A stretch of 64,000 nucleotides of DNA from Nitrosarchaeum sp. (GTDB lineage Archaea > Thermoproteota > Nitrososphaeria > Nitrososphaerales > Nitrosopumilaceae): positions 62,001-126,000 of the forward strand of contig JAIOOR010000008.1 in assembly GCA_021414365.1 (NCBI GenBank), written 5' to 3'. Shown piece after piece: positions 17,140-26,451 of this stretch; position 1 is the first letter of the stretch, and every line of letters starts with the position of its first letter. Both the position numbers and the translations under genes were made by a program. The notes beneath the pieces are model-generated. The model made no database searches, had not been told where the DNA came from, and worked only from the letters and a program-made list of their open reading frames with translations.

Positions 17140-18426
17140 ATGTCAAAACATAGACTAAAAAAACTATCAAAGATTTTTGGTCCAGGAATCATAACTGGTG
17201 CCTCAGATGATGATCCTTCAGGAATTGCAACGTATTCTCAAGCAGGAGCACAGTATGGTTCAGGAGTATTGTGGTTTGCTTTGTTTCTCTTTCCTCTAAT
17301 GACAACTGTACAAGAAATGTGTGGAAGAATAGGTCTTTTGACAGGAAATGGATTGGCAGGAGTCATCAAAAAAAAATATTCCAAAAAAACAGTTTTCCCA
17401 ATAATTGCATTACTTCTTGTTGCTAACACGATAAACATAGGCGCAGATATTGGTGCAATGTCTGCTTCTGTGAATCTGATTTTTCCAGGATTTCCCATTC
17501 TTATCATTACATTATTTTTTACTGTGACAATAATTTTATCTGAAATTTTAATTCCATATCAAAAATATGTTAGAATATTAAAATATCTAACACTATCTTT
17601 ACTTGCGTATTTTGTTACTGCCTTAATTATAGGTGAGAATTGGCAAGAAGTTTTCACTGCAAGCATTATTCCACATGTAGAATTTACTCCTGCATTTGCG
17701 ATGATGTTTGTTGCACTCTTTGGAACTACAATATCTCCTTACTTGTTTTTCTGGCAGACATCAGAAGAAGCAGAAGAAGATGTTGCAAAAAATAAGATCA
17801 AGGAAATTGGAGAAGGAAAACCACACATCACTAAGCGTGAGATCAAGATGATGCGTGTGGATGTTATGATTGGGATGGGTTTTTCTCAAATGATTATGTG
17901 GTTTATTATTATGACTGCTACTGGAACTCTTCATACTGGTAATATTTCAGATGTAATCACTGCAGATCAAGCTGCAAAAGCAATAGAACCTCTAGTACAA
18001 ACATTTCCAAATTCTGGACAAATAGCAAAAACAATCTTTGCATTAGGAATTATAGGTACCGGCATGTTAGCAATTCCCATACTTTCTGGCTCTTCAGCAT
18101 ATGCATTATCTGAAGGATTGGGATGGAAGCAGGGATTAAGTAAAAAATTCAAAGAAGCAAAATCATTCTATTTGATCATATCTACTTCTACGATAGTTGG
18201 GTTGTGGATTAATTTTATTGGGTTGGATCCAATCCGAGCTCTGTATTACACTGCTATAATTAATGGAATAATTGCAGTTCCTTTACTTATTGCAGTCATC
18301 AAAGTAGCAAATGACAAGAAAATTCTTCATGGTCATACAAACAAAAAATTATCTAACGTTTTAGGATGGTTAACGGTTGCAATAATGGGATTTTCCATTA
18401 TTATAATGATAATTACATGGATTTGA
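17140..18426 (+). CDS. NRAMP-family divalent metal transporter
   Basis: A 428-aa membrane protein with about 11 helices. The first helix carries GPGIITGASDDDPSGIATYS, the NRAMP DPS/N-x-x metal motif (DDDPSG); helix 6 has MIMWFIIMTATGTLH, where canonical NRAMPs have MPH. The missing Met-Pro-His motif places it among NRAMP-related transporters that may move Mg2+, Mn2+ or another ion. A GTG at 17125 adds five codons; ATG 17140 (MSKHRLKKLSK) is preferred. It stands alone on the plus strand. Confidence 0.85.
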   Translation: MSKHRLKKLSKIFGPGIITGASDDDPSGIATYSQAGAQYGSGVLWFALFLFPLMTTVQEMCGRIGLLTGNGLAGVIKKKYSKKTVFPIIALLLVANTINIGADIGAMSASVNLIFPGFPILIITLFFTVTIILSEILIPYQKYVRILKYLTLSLLAYFVTALIIGENWQEVFTASIIPHVEFTPAFAMMFVALFGTTISPYLFFWQTSEEAEEDVAKNKIKEIGEGKPHITKREIKMMRVDVMIGMGFSQMIMWFIIMTATGTLHTGNISDVITADQAAKAIEPLVQTFPNSGQIAKTIFALGIIGTGMLAIPILSGSSAYALSEGLGWKQGLSKKFKEAKSFYLIISTSTIVGLWINFIGLDPIRALYYTAIINGIIAVPLLIAVIKVANDKKILHGHTNKKLSNVLGWLTVAIMGFSIIIMIITWI

Positions 18427-18437
18427 ATTAATGAATA

Positions 18438-18758
18438 CTATAAGACGATTGAAGGTGACTTTGGTATTATTTTACGATAGGTGTGCCCACATAGATTACA
18501 TGAAATTCTAATTGATTTTACTGGTGTTCTACCTAGACGAATTCTAGAATTTTTTCCTGGAGTGATAAATGATTTGCATTTTTTACAAAAAACAATTCGT
18601 AGTTCATATGGCATTGGAATTTTGTATTTCATACTAATTATTCTTGCAAGGTATGCTTGTCGTTGAGAAAGATCTGGATTTGTTTTTGTGTTAGAAACTG
18701 CACTGTTGATTAGAATATGCATTCTTTCTAATGCGATTTTTCTAAGAGTTGATTTCAT
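18438..18758 (-). CDS. rnp4: RNase P protein component 4 (Rpp21)
   Basis: A 106-aa protein with N-terminal helices (ALERMHILINSAVSNTKT and QAYLARIISMKYKIPMPYEL) and a zinc ribbon of FCKKCKSF (near residues 57-64) and CNLCGHTYRK (near 91-100). This is the Rpr2/Rpp21 family that binds RNase P RNA and aids tRNA 5' processing. A tRNA gene lies 52 bp upstream on the same strand. It is convergent with the NRAMP gene. Confidence 0.93.
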   Translation of the reverse strand: MKSTLRKIALERMHILINSAVSNTKTNPDLSQRQAYLARIISMKYKIPMPYELRIVFCKKCKSFITPGKNSRIRLGRTPVKSIRISCNLCGHTYRKIIPKSPSIVL

Positions 18759-18810
18759 AATTATTATTAATCATGCCACCTAAAAATTGGTTCTCTTTAG
18801 ATTAAAAAAG

Positions 18811-18884
18811 TGCAGTCAGCGGGATTCGAACCCGCGTCACAGGGTTGGAAACCCCGAATACTAACCAGGCTATACTATGACTGC
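18811..18884 (-). tRNA. tRNA-Gly (UCC)
   Basis: On the minus strand a full cloverleaf can be drawn: acceptor GCAGTCA pairs with TGACTGC, the D arm has GTATAGCCTGGTTAGTAT, the anticodon stem CGGGG/CCCTG holds the loop TTTCCAA, and the T arm is GCGGG-TTCGAAT-CCCGC. The anticodon TCC is at 18847-18849, reading GGA. The discriminator is A and no CCA is encoded. No intron is seen. Confidence 0.95.
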
Positions 18885-18906
18885 ACAAGAAAACAAACTT
18901 AATTTC

Positions 18907-19575
18907 CTACATAAAAACGGTTTTTTCATACTCATAGAGAATACGTGCAATTACAACATGTGCCTCATAAGACAAGTTATCAACTGAAAATAAGTGATTT
19001 ATTTTACTTTCTATTGATTCAGAAAAGTGACCTTTTTGGAATCCTCCTATGACTATACAAGTATTCTCAGATATTTCAGAGCTAATTTTTTCAAATGGTC
19101 TGAGTTCTCCTTTAGTTGAGAATCCAATAACTTTTGAGGGTTTTATTTCGTTAATTAATTCAGGAAAAGATTTTTTTTTAATTTCTAATAATGTAGTAGT
19201 GTCAGTTTGTATTTTTTTCTCTAAAAATAATTTTTCAATTAAACCTTCAAATCTATGATATGATTTTGGAATGTGAACATTTTCTCCAAAATAAATTACA
19301 TTATCATCAATTGTGTGAACATAAATTTTGATTTTATTTTTTAAATATAACGGAATCGTGGTTGCTTCCAATATGGAAAAATGAACTAAATCAGGTCTTC
19401 CTCTTTTAATTTCATTTTCAATGCATTTCATTGCAGCAAAATGCCAAGAATTATCAAGTAAGATTTCAGAGGTATACTTTCCTAGTTTTTGTGCATGTGA
19501 TGTTACAGAAGGATGATCTTGTAGTTCGAATGGAACAAGTTCCAATGCAGAATCTGCTAAAACTAGTGAAATCAT
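18907..19575 (-). CDS. nep1: 16S rRNA pseudouridine N1-methyltransferase Nep1 (Emg1)
   Basis: A 222-aa SPOUT enzyme. RRNA-binding and fold motifs include ILLDNSWHFAAM, IKRGRPDLVHFSILEAT and VHTIDDNVIYFGEN. The C-terminal knot has KVIGFSTKG and CIVIGGFQKGHFS (SAM pocket). It methylates the pseudouridine in small-subunit helix 35 and helps assemble the subunit. The N-terminus begins with the usual hydrophobic strand MISLVLADSALEL. It starts 1 bp after the stop of the glycosidase-like gene, so the two may share a transcript. Confidence 0.93.
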   Translation of the reverse strand: MISLVLADSALELVPFELQDHPSVTSHAQKLGKYTSEILLDNSWHFAAMKCIENEIKRGRPDLVHFSILEATTIPLYLKNKIKIYVHTIDDNVIYFGENVHIPKSYHRFEGLIEKLFLEKKIQTDTTTLLEIKKKSFPELINEIKPSKVIGFSTKGELRPFEKISSEISENTCIVIGGFQKGHFSESIESKINHLFSVDNLSYEAHVVIARILYEYEKTVFM

Positions 19576-19576
19576 T

Positions 19577-20704
19577 TTAGTTGATCATTTCTATTTGATT
19601 TTTAAATTCATTCCAACTAGGTTTTGGAGAACCATTTGCATTTAATAGTCCAGAACTGCAAATGTAATGACTAAGTCGTTCAATCACATATTCACTGCTT
19701 CCCAAACCGGAACCTCCACCTACACTAATAGTTACATTACCAACTTCCGGTTTTGCAATAGTACATGTACCATCAGGTTTGTCATATTGCCTGTACCATG
19801 TAAAAAATTCTATTTTAGATTTGTTTTCCTTGTAAAATTCAAATGATTTTTCTAAAAATAGTTTTTGAGATGTAACATTTCCTCCCACAAAGTCAGATGT
19901 ACTCCAACTAATCTCAAAAAGTCCTATTTTTTTATCAGGTACGATTTCAAATATTTTTTGTAGTTCCTCTTTAGCTTCTTGAGGAGTCTTGACAATATCA
20001 TTTAAGCTATCAACTGGAGAGTATGAGAAAGCAACAAAGTCACCAAGCGCCAAATCAGTTACTATATGCTCCAAGTTTTTGTTTAGTACATTATGCAATG
20101 CAAATGCGTTTCCTATTTCGACATTAGGGTGTTTTTCTTTTAATTTGGTATATACTCCGTTGAAAAGTTCTTTGTAAACTGGAATATTTTGTTCATAATA
20201 ACGAAATTGTGATTCTGTTTCACCAGCAATTACAACTTTATCGATAATATCATAACGAGATAATATGGCATCAAGTACATTCACTAGTCTGTCTTCTCCT
20301 ATTGCATTAAGAGATGGTTTTCCAATCCAATTTGGAAATGGTCCTAGTGTTTCTCCGTTGATCACAGAGAAATAGAGTGTAACTTTAAGATCATTATTTT
20401 TATTATAACTCATTAAAACATCGGATTGTTTCCAATCAAATTCTCCTTTTACAGGCTCAATCATATTCCAAAATAGATACACATTGCTTCTTCCAATTCC
20501 GGTAGATGATGCATCAGAGTAAATTGAGGCCAAGTCTTTTAGGGTAATTGATGGATTTGGTGTGTTAATTACTAGACCGATTTTTTCATTATGTTTCTGA
20601 CTGGTGAGTGGTTGTGAAGTTGGTGTAATCATTAATACTGCAATTATTCCGATTATAGCAATTACTGCAATACCTACAGATATTCCTAGAATCTTCTTAT
20701 CCAT
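19577..20704 (-). CDS. membrane-anchored glycoside-hydrolase-like TIM-barrel protein
   Basis: A 375-aa exported protein. Residues 5-28 (ILGISVGIAVIAIIGIIAVL) are a signal anchor. The rest looks like a clan-A glycosidase barrel: NVYLFWNMIEPVKGEFDW is the typical early strand, VVIAGETESQFRY may carry the acid/base Glu on strand 4, and IGLFEISWSTSD may carry the nucleophile on strand 7. Those residue assignments are inference. The C-terminus is near CTIAKPE and CSSGLLNANGSPKPSW. It may trim cell-surface glycans. Spacing of 1 bp to nep1 is odd but may be only crowding. Confidence 0.65.
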   Translation of the reverse strand: MDKKILGISVGIAVIAIIGIIAVLMITPTSQPLTSQKHNEKIGLVINTPNPSITLKDLASIYSDASSTGIGRSNVYLFWNMIEPVKGEFDWKQSDVLMSYNKNNDLKVTLYFSVINGETLGPFPNWIGKPSLNAIGEDRLVNVLDAILSRYDIIDKVVIAGETESQFRYYEQNIPVYKELFNGVYTKLKEKHPNVEIGNAFALHNVLNKNLEHIVTDLALGDFVAFSYSPVDSLNDIVKTPQEAKEELQKIFEIVPDKKIGLFEISWSTSDFVGGNVTSQKLFLEKSFEFYKENKSKIEFFTWYRQYDKPDGTCTIAKPEVGNVTISVGGGSGLGSSEYVIERLSHYICSSGLLNANGSPKPSWNEFKNQIEMIN

Positions 20705-20750
20705 ACCAAATTAAAAGTAAAAGGAAGTAAAAGAGTTGTGATTCTTTTAT

Positions 20751-23399
20751 CTATCCAGAAGTACAACCGCTGTATCCGCATTCTATACAGATACTACATC
20801 CTTCTACAAATACCAGATTATTTTTGCATGTTGGACATAGACGATCTTCAGATACTTCTTGCCTAGTTGGTTCGGATTCAATTTCTTCAGTATGAACTTT
20901 GAGTTCAAGTGAATTATGTACATGAGTTTTGATGTATGGATTTGAGATCATGGTTGTTACGTATCTAGTAACATGTTCACTTGGTGTGACTTCAAATGTT
21001 TTTTGTGCATTTTCACTTGTCATGTGAAGAACTTGTTTGTGTCTAGAACCATCACGGTATACGGTGATTCCTTTTAGTCCCAATTCATGAGCAAGTAAGT
21101 ATGAAGATTTTACATCTTCTGCAGTGACATCATATGGCATGTTAATTGTCTTGGCAATTGCATTTCCTATCCAATCTTGCCATACACCTTGAGCCATCAA
21201 ATGATCAGCCCAGTGAATATCCATTGCAGTGACATAGACATCTTGCATCCATTGTGGAATTTCAGGAATTCCTTTTAGAGATCCATAGTTATCTGCAATC
21301 TTTGCAAGTAATTCATCACTGTATAGATCATGTTCTTTGAGTATTTCTTCAACAATTTTGTTTGTATAGAAGAATCTGCCTACAGTTACTCTCTTTTCAA
21401 ACACTAGAGCAAATGCAGGCTCCATACCGTTTGAGCAATCAGCAATCATGGACAGTGTTCCTGTTGGGGCTACTGTAGTTGTCAAAACATTTCTTATTCC
21501 ATGTTTTTTAATTTTCTCAATTAGTGCATCCCATTCATAGCAGTGTGATTCTTTTGGTTTTTCATAATACCCTGCAATTGGAATCTTTCCTTCAGGATAT
21601 TCTGTCTTTGAGCAAAGTGGGAACTCACCTCTAGATTTTGCAAGTGCTACACTTTCCTCCATGGAATAATATGTCAGTGCTTCAGATAGTTTTGATTGTA
21701 GTTCATATCCCTCTTTAGAGTTGTATGGGATTTTTAGTTTGTATAATAGATCTGCAACTCCCATCACACCCAATCCAATTCTTCTAGAATCTTTTGATGC
21801 GATATCAATTTCTTTTACAGGATAGTGATTCACATCAATGATGTTATCTAAGAATCTGGTGGTCTTTCTGATTGTTTCTTCATATCTTTGCCAATCAAAT
21901 TCGTATTCTCCATCGGCTTTTCTTTTTACAAGATTTACCAAATTGATAGAACCAAGATTACATGATTCGTATGGATAGAGACTTTGTTCACCACATGGAT
22001 TTGTAGCTCGTAGTGGAGCTTTTCTTGCTTTTGCAAATACATTGTATTTGTTAATTTGATCAAAGAAGATCAATCCAGGCTCTGCACTCTTCCATGCAGA
22101 TAGAGCAATCAAATCAATTAATTGATGTGCACTGATTTCTTTTACTGGTTTTCTGTCACGTGGACTACGTAACATATACTTACCATCAGATGAATTTACA
22201 AGTGCATCCCAAAAGTCTTCCCAGATACCTACACTGACATTGAAATTTTCTAATACGCCAGGCTCTGTCTTGTTTGTAATGAATTTTTCAACATCTGGAT
22301 GCCATGCTTCGATAATTCCCATGTTGGCGCCTCTTCTTTTACCACCTTGTTTTACAACTTCGGTTACAGTATTGATGATATTCATAAAAGATACAGGACC
22401 TGATGCTACACCAGATGTTGATGCAACAATATCCCCTTCTTCACGAAGATCTGAATAGTTGATTCCAACCCCACCGCCAGATTTGAAAATTAGTGCTGCG
22501 TCAGAAGTTGATTTCATGATTTGTTCCATGTCATCAGGCATACCAAGAACAAAACAGGCAGAGAGTTGACCCAATCTACCTCCGGCATTCATCATTGTTG
22601 GGGAGTTTGGTAGGAAGTCTTGTGCCGTCATCAGTTCAAAGTACTCTGTAATCTTGTCTGCATAGTTATCTAATTTTTTGGCTGCAAGTAATGTTAGCAA
22701 ATCTTTAAAGCTGACTTTCATCTGACCTTTGTTTGCAAGTGTTACATAGTGATTGATTAAAGATCTAAAATGCCACTTGTTGAGGAAGTATTCGCCAATT
22801 TTGAATTTGTAATCAAAATTATCTAGCTTCTCAAGATAGGTCATTGCTTCTTCAGTATTTTGTTTGATGTTTCCAGATTTATCAAATACTTGGGTATCAT
22901 ATAGAATATCACCTACTCCAACTAGAATTGCTACTCGTTCAAACATTTGGGTAGGAGATTCGATGATTTCATTTTTGTTATTTCTAAAAAGATATCTTGA
23001 TGCCAATACTCTCAAGCAATTCAGATCAAAATTCTTAGATACTGGATCTAGAGATTTATTGTTTAAGACTTTCATTTTCTCGTCTCTTAATTTTCTTCGT
23101 TCATGTCTGTAAACAATGTATGCCTTTGCAATGTCACTATTGCCACTATCGATAAGGGTTGATTCGACGATGTCCTGAATATCCTCAACACTAGGACTTC
23201 TAGAACTTGTGAATCCCTGTTCAACTAGTTTTTGTACAACTTTATTTGCAAGTTGATCTGCCAGCACACGATCGGCTTTAGATGTGGCGGCCAGCGCTTT
23301 GTATATTGCGCTTGAAATTTTATTTTGATTGAAAGCCGTTATAGCGCCACTGCGCTTACGGATCTCATTGATAGTACTTTCTATTTGTGATTTATCCAA
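20751..23399 (-). CDS. nrdJ: adenosylcobalamin-dependent (class II) ribonucleotide reductase
   Basis: An 882-aa reductase. An ATP-cone allosteric domain covers about 12-105. The catalytic barrel has LSACFVLGMPDDME (first redox Cys), FKSGGGVGINYSDLREEGD, NPCGEQSLYPYESCNLGSIN (active-site Cys and Glu) and TVAPTGTLSMIADCS. The C-terminus CPTCKNNLVFVEGCSICIEC is the cysteine-rich swinging tail of NrdJ. It makes deoxynucleotides using B12, which ammonia-oxidising archaea synthesise. The start is TTG, with GAGGAG seven bases upstream. Confidence 0.96.
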   Translation of the reverse strand: MDKSQIESTINEIRKRSGAITAFNQNKISSAIYKALAATSKADRVLADQLANKVVQKLVEQGFTSSRSPSVEDIQDIVESTLIDSGNSDIAKAYIVYRHERRKLRDEKMKVLNNKSLDPVSKNFDLNCLRVLASRYLFRNNKNEIIESPTQMFERVAILVGVGDILYDTQVFDKSGNIKQNTEEAMTYLEKLDNFDYKFKIGEYFLNKWHFRSLINHYVTLANKGQMKVSFKDLLTLLAAKKLDNYADKITEYFELMTAQDFLPNSPTMMNAGGRLGQLSACFVLGMPDDMEQIMKSTSDAALIFKSGGGVGINYSDLREEGDIVASTSGVASGPVSFMNIINTVTEVVKQGGKRRGANMGIIEAWHPDVEKFITNKTEPGVLENFNVSVGIWEDFWDALVNSSDGKYMLRSPRDRKPVKEISAHQLIDLIALSAWKSAEPGLIFFDQINKYNVFAKARKAPLRATNPCGEQSLYPYESCNLGSINLVNLVKRKADGEYEFDWQRYEETIRKTTRFLDNIIDVNHYPVKEIDIASKDSRRIGLGVMGVADLLYKLKIPYNSKEGYELQSKLSEALTYYSMEESVALAKSRGEFPLCSKTEYPEGKIPIAGYYEKPKESHCYEWDALIEKIKKHGIRNVLTTTVAPTGTLSMIADCSNGMEPAFALVFEKRVTVGRFFYTNKIVEEILKEHDLYSDELLAKIADNYGSLKGIPEIPQWMQDVYVTAMDIHWADHLMAQGVWQDWIGNAIAKTINMPYDVTAEDVKSSYLLAHELGLKGITVYRDGSRHKQVLHMTSENAQKTFEVTPSEHVTRYVTTMISNPYIKTHVHNSLELKVHTEEIESEPTRQEVSEDRLCPTCKNNLVFVEGCSICIECGYSGCTSG

Positions 23400-23434
23400 T
23401 TATAATCTCCTCGGAACTTCTAAGAAAGAAGACG

Positions 23435-23444
23435 GTATAAATGA
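23435..23444 (-). promoter_or_regulatory. nrdJ promoter in a 205-bp gap
   Basis: The 205-bp gap 23400-23604 has no gene. On the minus strand a TTTATACC box sits about 40 bp before the TTG, leaving a short leader with the ribosome site GAGGAG (an exception to the mostly leaderless genes here). The gap also has several GATC words; I see no clear symmetrical operator. Confidence 0.45.
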
Positions 23445-23604
23445 TTTGGCAGTTTTTTCTAAAATTTCAGTTCAAAAAAATTGACAACGGTCCAATTGAT
23501 CTCGTAGGGCATAATCATATCATAAAATCATAACGAAGATCGCATACTGAAACTGATCAAAATACTTACCAAAATGATCGGAACTAGTTTTTGAATTACG
23601 GATT

Positions 23605-25698
23605 TCAGATCACATACGAAGACTTACACTTTGGACATTTGTCAACAAAGGGCTCATCTTTGAATCCACATTCACCACAAAGTGCTACTTTCTTTACAGG
23701 TCTGAATGAAGATGTTAGTTCTGCTGCTTTCTCAATTGATTTTTTGATATCAGCGGGAGTAGCGTTCTGATCAATATCAAGTGTGACTAGCAAGCCACCA
23801 TTAAGTAACTTGGATAGTTTGTTGCATTCAGAGATAATCTCAGTTTTCGTTGTATAATCACCTATTTCAGAGGCATGAAGAATTATTCCTTGTGAATAAG
23901 AGTCGTTATCCATTGAATTAAGAGCCGAGTTTTTGCCATATTTTTCGCCATCTAGGTTTGCAAATCGACTAGATCCTTCAGTTTCAGTCATGGATATCGC
24001 TACAGTATCGCCGAGTTCCTTACCTTTTTTGGCTGCAACATCTACTGCAGTTTCTATTACTTTATTGAGTATATCTCGTCCTTCCTTATTATCTTGAAAT
24101 CCAAGAATATTGAAAACAGATTCCTTTAGACCAACGAGATTAACAATGAGAGATACAGAACTTCTTTGCATGTACTGTGTATTTTTTGCAAGGATTGGAT
24201 TTAGTCCTCTTCTAGTAAGATCAGAAATATCTTTTTTTCTTAATGCCATAGAAGACAATGCAGGTTTCATAAGTAATGCAAGTCTTGCTCTAAAGTATGT
24301 TTCATCTTTATTGGATTCAAATGCAAGTCTTGGAAGATTAATTGAAACAGATTGTAATGTTATTGCTAATGGGCCAGAATTTTTATTTGTACCATTTGTT
24401 ATGCCGTAACTTGATACTTCACTTTTTGCAAACATTACTTTTCCACCAATAGAAATTATTTCTGCTAATGCCTCAGAAACATCAGAGATTTTTCCTTTAT
24501 CGAAATCTACAATCAAACCAATTTTTGGAATTGGAGTTATCTTTGTATAATTTTTGTATGCATTGATTATTGCATTAATAATTTTTAGATCAGAACCTAA
24601 TTGAAGTCTAATTGAAACATTAGTGCTTCTTTTATTATATTTTGATGTAGTAGAAGCAGTTGCAAATGCATCTGTTAGTTTTTGTTCAAGTTCTGGAATA
24701 TTTTTGGAATGTTTTGTAAATAGTGAAACTAATCCGTCAAGTACAATTTCTTGTGAAGCTTCTTTAGAAAGCAAGGATATGATTATTGATAAGGATGATG
24801 TAACGTCATCAAGTGTTTTTGATGATGTAATTCTTGATACGTCGAGATATTTTCCGCCAAGAATAACTCCATCTTCAATCAATTCTTTTACATTAACAAA
24901 TATTGTATCAGGTATCATTGACCAAATTCCTGGATTTGAAATATGCATATCACCAGAAAGATGAGAATCAGCAACGTCTTTTGGCAATACATTTGTGAGT
25001 AAATGTTCTGCAAACACTTTCTGACCAGTGTTGAAAAGTAAGCCCTCTGCGCCATTGTCTACGTTATCTAGATTTGTGAGCATTTCTTGAATGTCATATA
25101 CAGGCATACCTAGGCGTGCTAGTTTATTGCGATATTCCTCATGACCATGCTCTAAAAGAACAGAGTTTACCATTTCTCGAATAAGAGAACCAGTAAGATA
25201 GGTTGTTTGATATTTGTAAATTCTATTTTCAACTTCTTCAGTAATTTTTTGAGCTAATTCCAATGGAAGGCTGCCTTCACGAACTAGTGATTGAATAATT
25301 TTATGGGAATTAAATTCTTCAATTGATTCATGTGATGTTCTAACATACATCTTTCCACTTTCAATAATCGATCTTTCTTCAATTTGTCTTGCCAAGCTCA
25401 ATACGAGTTTTCCAAGGTTTGTAATGGTGTAACGTCTTTCAGATTTGTTTAGTGCTACAAGGGATTGTCTTAGTAACTTTCTCAGATGATATGCAAATTT
25501 GCCACTCTCTTTTTTGGACTTGAATCCTGCCAGTGACTTTAATTCAGAATATGTTAATGGGCCCTTTGAATTTAAAATTCTTAAAATATCAATTCTATTC
25601 GGACTTGCCATTACAGAAAAGATCATTCTTACACGCTTTGATGTAGATTGAAGAATTCCACTACGCTTTGGCTCTTCTAATTCTTCATCTAATTCCAT
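23605..25698 (-). CDS. HTH + ATP-cone + NrdD-like protein, likely catalytically dead
   Basis: A 697-aa fusion. Residues about 25-105 are an ArsR-like winged helix (SPNRIDILRILNSKGPLTYS and FAYHLRKLLRQSLVALN). Residues about 115-205 are an ATP cone. The rest resembles class III reductase NrdD, including the VSINLPRLAFES strand and a zinc ribbon CGECG...CPKC. The active-site residues are missing: no Cys stands where NrdD has its thiyl Cys before the INLPRL strand, and the chain ends nine residues or less after the last zinc Cys, so the glycyl-radical loop (RVxGY) is absent. I infer a nucleotide-sensing regulator; nrdJ follows 205 bp downstream on the same strand. No NrdG activase is seen. Confidence 0.8.
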   Translation of the reverse strand: MELDEELEEPKRSGILQSTSKRVRMIFSVMASPNRIDILRILNSKGPLTYSELKSLAGFKSKKESGKFAYHLRKLLRQSLVALNKSERRYTITNLGKLVLSLARQIEERSIIESGKMYVRTSHESIEEFNSHKIIQSLVREGSLPLELAQKITEEVENRIYKYQTTYLTGSLIREMVNSVLLEHGHEEYRNKLARLGMPVYDIQEMLTNLDNVDNGAEGLLFNTGQKVFAEHLLTNVLPKDVADSHLSGDMHISNPGIWSMIPDTIFVNVKELIEDGVILGGKYLDVSRITSSKTLDDVTSSLSIIISLLSKEASQEIVLDGLVSLFTKHSKNIPELEQKLTDAFATASTTSKYNKRSTNVSIRLQLGSDLKIINAIINAYKNYTKITPIPKIGLIVDFDKGKISDVSEALAEIISIGGKVMFAKSEVSSYGITNGTNKNSGPLAITLQSVSINLPRLAFESNKDETYFRARLALLMKPALSSMALRKKDISDLTRRGLNPILAKNTQYMQRSSVSLIVNLVGLKESVFNILGFQDNKEGRDILNKVIETAVDVAAKKGKELGDTVAISMTETEGSSRFANLDGEKYGKNSALNSMDNDSYSQGIILHASEIGDYTTKTEIISECNKLSKLLNGGLLVTLDIDQNATPADIKKSIEKAAELTSSFRPVKKVALCGECGFKDEPFVDKCPKCKSSYVI

Positions 25699-25849
25699 GT
25701 TATTTCACTAAAAAAGGAAGGAGTAATTAAGACTTATGACTAATCATTTTTAGATCTTTTTGGATCTATTTTCTTATTCAAATAAAATTTGGGAGGTATT
25801 GTAACATTATAAGCATCAAAAAAAATAAAAATACATAAAGATTTTTAGA

Positions 25850-26014
25850 TCAGTTTTCTTGTACATCAAGAGAAAATTCAGATGTTGATAATTTTTGTCC
25901 ACATGATGGACATTTTCCATTATATGGAGTCATCACATCTTTTAGAGCTTTTAGCATTTTCATGTTAGCGATCTTTTCTCCACATTTACCACATGTAATT
26001 TCTACAGACATCAT
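25850..26014 (-). CDS. small zinc-ribbon protein (54 aa)
   Basis: A minus-strand ORF with ITCGKCGEKIANMKM and GKCPSCGQKL, two CxxC knuckles 25 or so residues apart, ending SEFSLDVQEN. It should fold as a single rubredoxin-like zinc ribbon. Two adjacent ATGs (26014 or 26011) can serve as start. Partners are unknown; it lies between the thiolase pair and the NrdD-like gene. Confidence 0.72.
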   Translation of the reverse strand: MMSVEITCGKCGEKIANMKMLKALKDVMTPYNGKCPSCGQKLSTSEFSLDVQEN

Positions 26015-26081
26015 AGAGTTTATTGTTACAAAAGTATTAAGAAAGGATTCTGATTTTTTTTAATAATTCAAACAAATAATT

Positions 26082-26450
26082 TTACTGCTTTTTAATGATG
26101 ATTCCACAACCATCTTCAAAACCGACTATTTTGGCTCTGGTTCCTACAGGTAAATCTGTAGGGGTTGTAATTCCTGCCATAAATCCAGAAATTCTCAAAT
26201 GTGTATTGTCTAATTGAAGCACTACAAAGGCATATGGAGTATATTTTTCAAATCCTGCTGGAGCCACAGTTATTATTGTATAAGTGGCAATTGAGCCTAC
26301 ACCATCTAAAACAACATCTTCAAATCCCTTGCTGCCACATTTTAGGCAATAATACGCAGTAGACAAATGAAGATATCCACACTTTGTACATTTGTGAGTT
26401 AGAAGTTTACCCTGTTTGGCATATTCAATAAGTTGTTGTTCAATAGTCAT
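26082..26450 (-). CDS. DUF35/OB-fold acyl-CoA-associated protein
   Basis: A 122-aa protein from the ATG at 26450. An N-terminal rubredoxin-like zinc ribbon (HKCTKCGYLHL ... YYCLKCGSKGF) precedes an OB fold (YTIITVAPAGFEKYTPYAFV). In archaea DUF35 proteins partner with a thiolase and HMG-CoA synthase, channeling acyl-CoA intermediates. The start is 1 bp after the thiolase stop, so the two are surely co-expressed. A longer reading frame to 26501 would overlap the thiolase and is not preferred. Confidence 0.88.
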   Translation of the reverse strand: MTIEQQLIEYAKQGKLLTHKCTKCGYLHLSTAYYCLKCGSKGFEDVVLDGVGSIATYTIITVAPAGFEKYTPYAFVVLQLDNTHLRISGFMAGITTPTDLPVGTRAKIVGFEDGCGIIIKKQ

Positions 26451-26451
26451 T

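Noticed and set aside
20751-23604. Cobalamin riboswitch before nrdJ
   Set aside because: The gap is 205 bp but the leader after the TATA box is only about a dozen bases; no B12-box is seen.
23530-23620. Repeated AGATC-CATAC words as a nrd operator
   Set aside because: One copy is inside the C-terminal coding region of the NrdD-like gene; only two copies and no symmetry.
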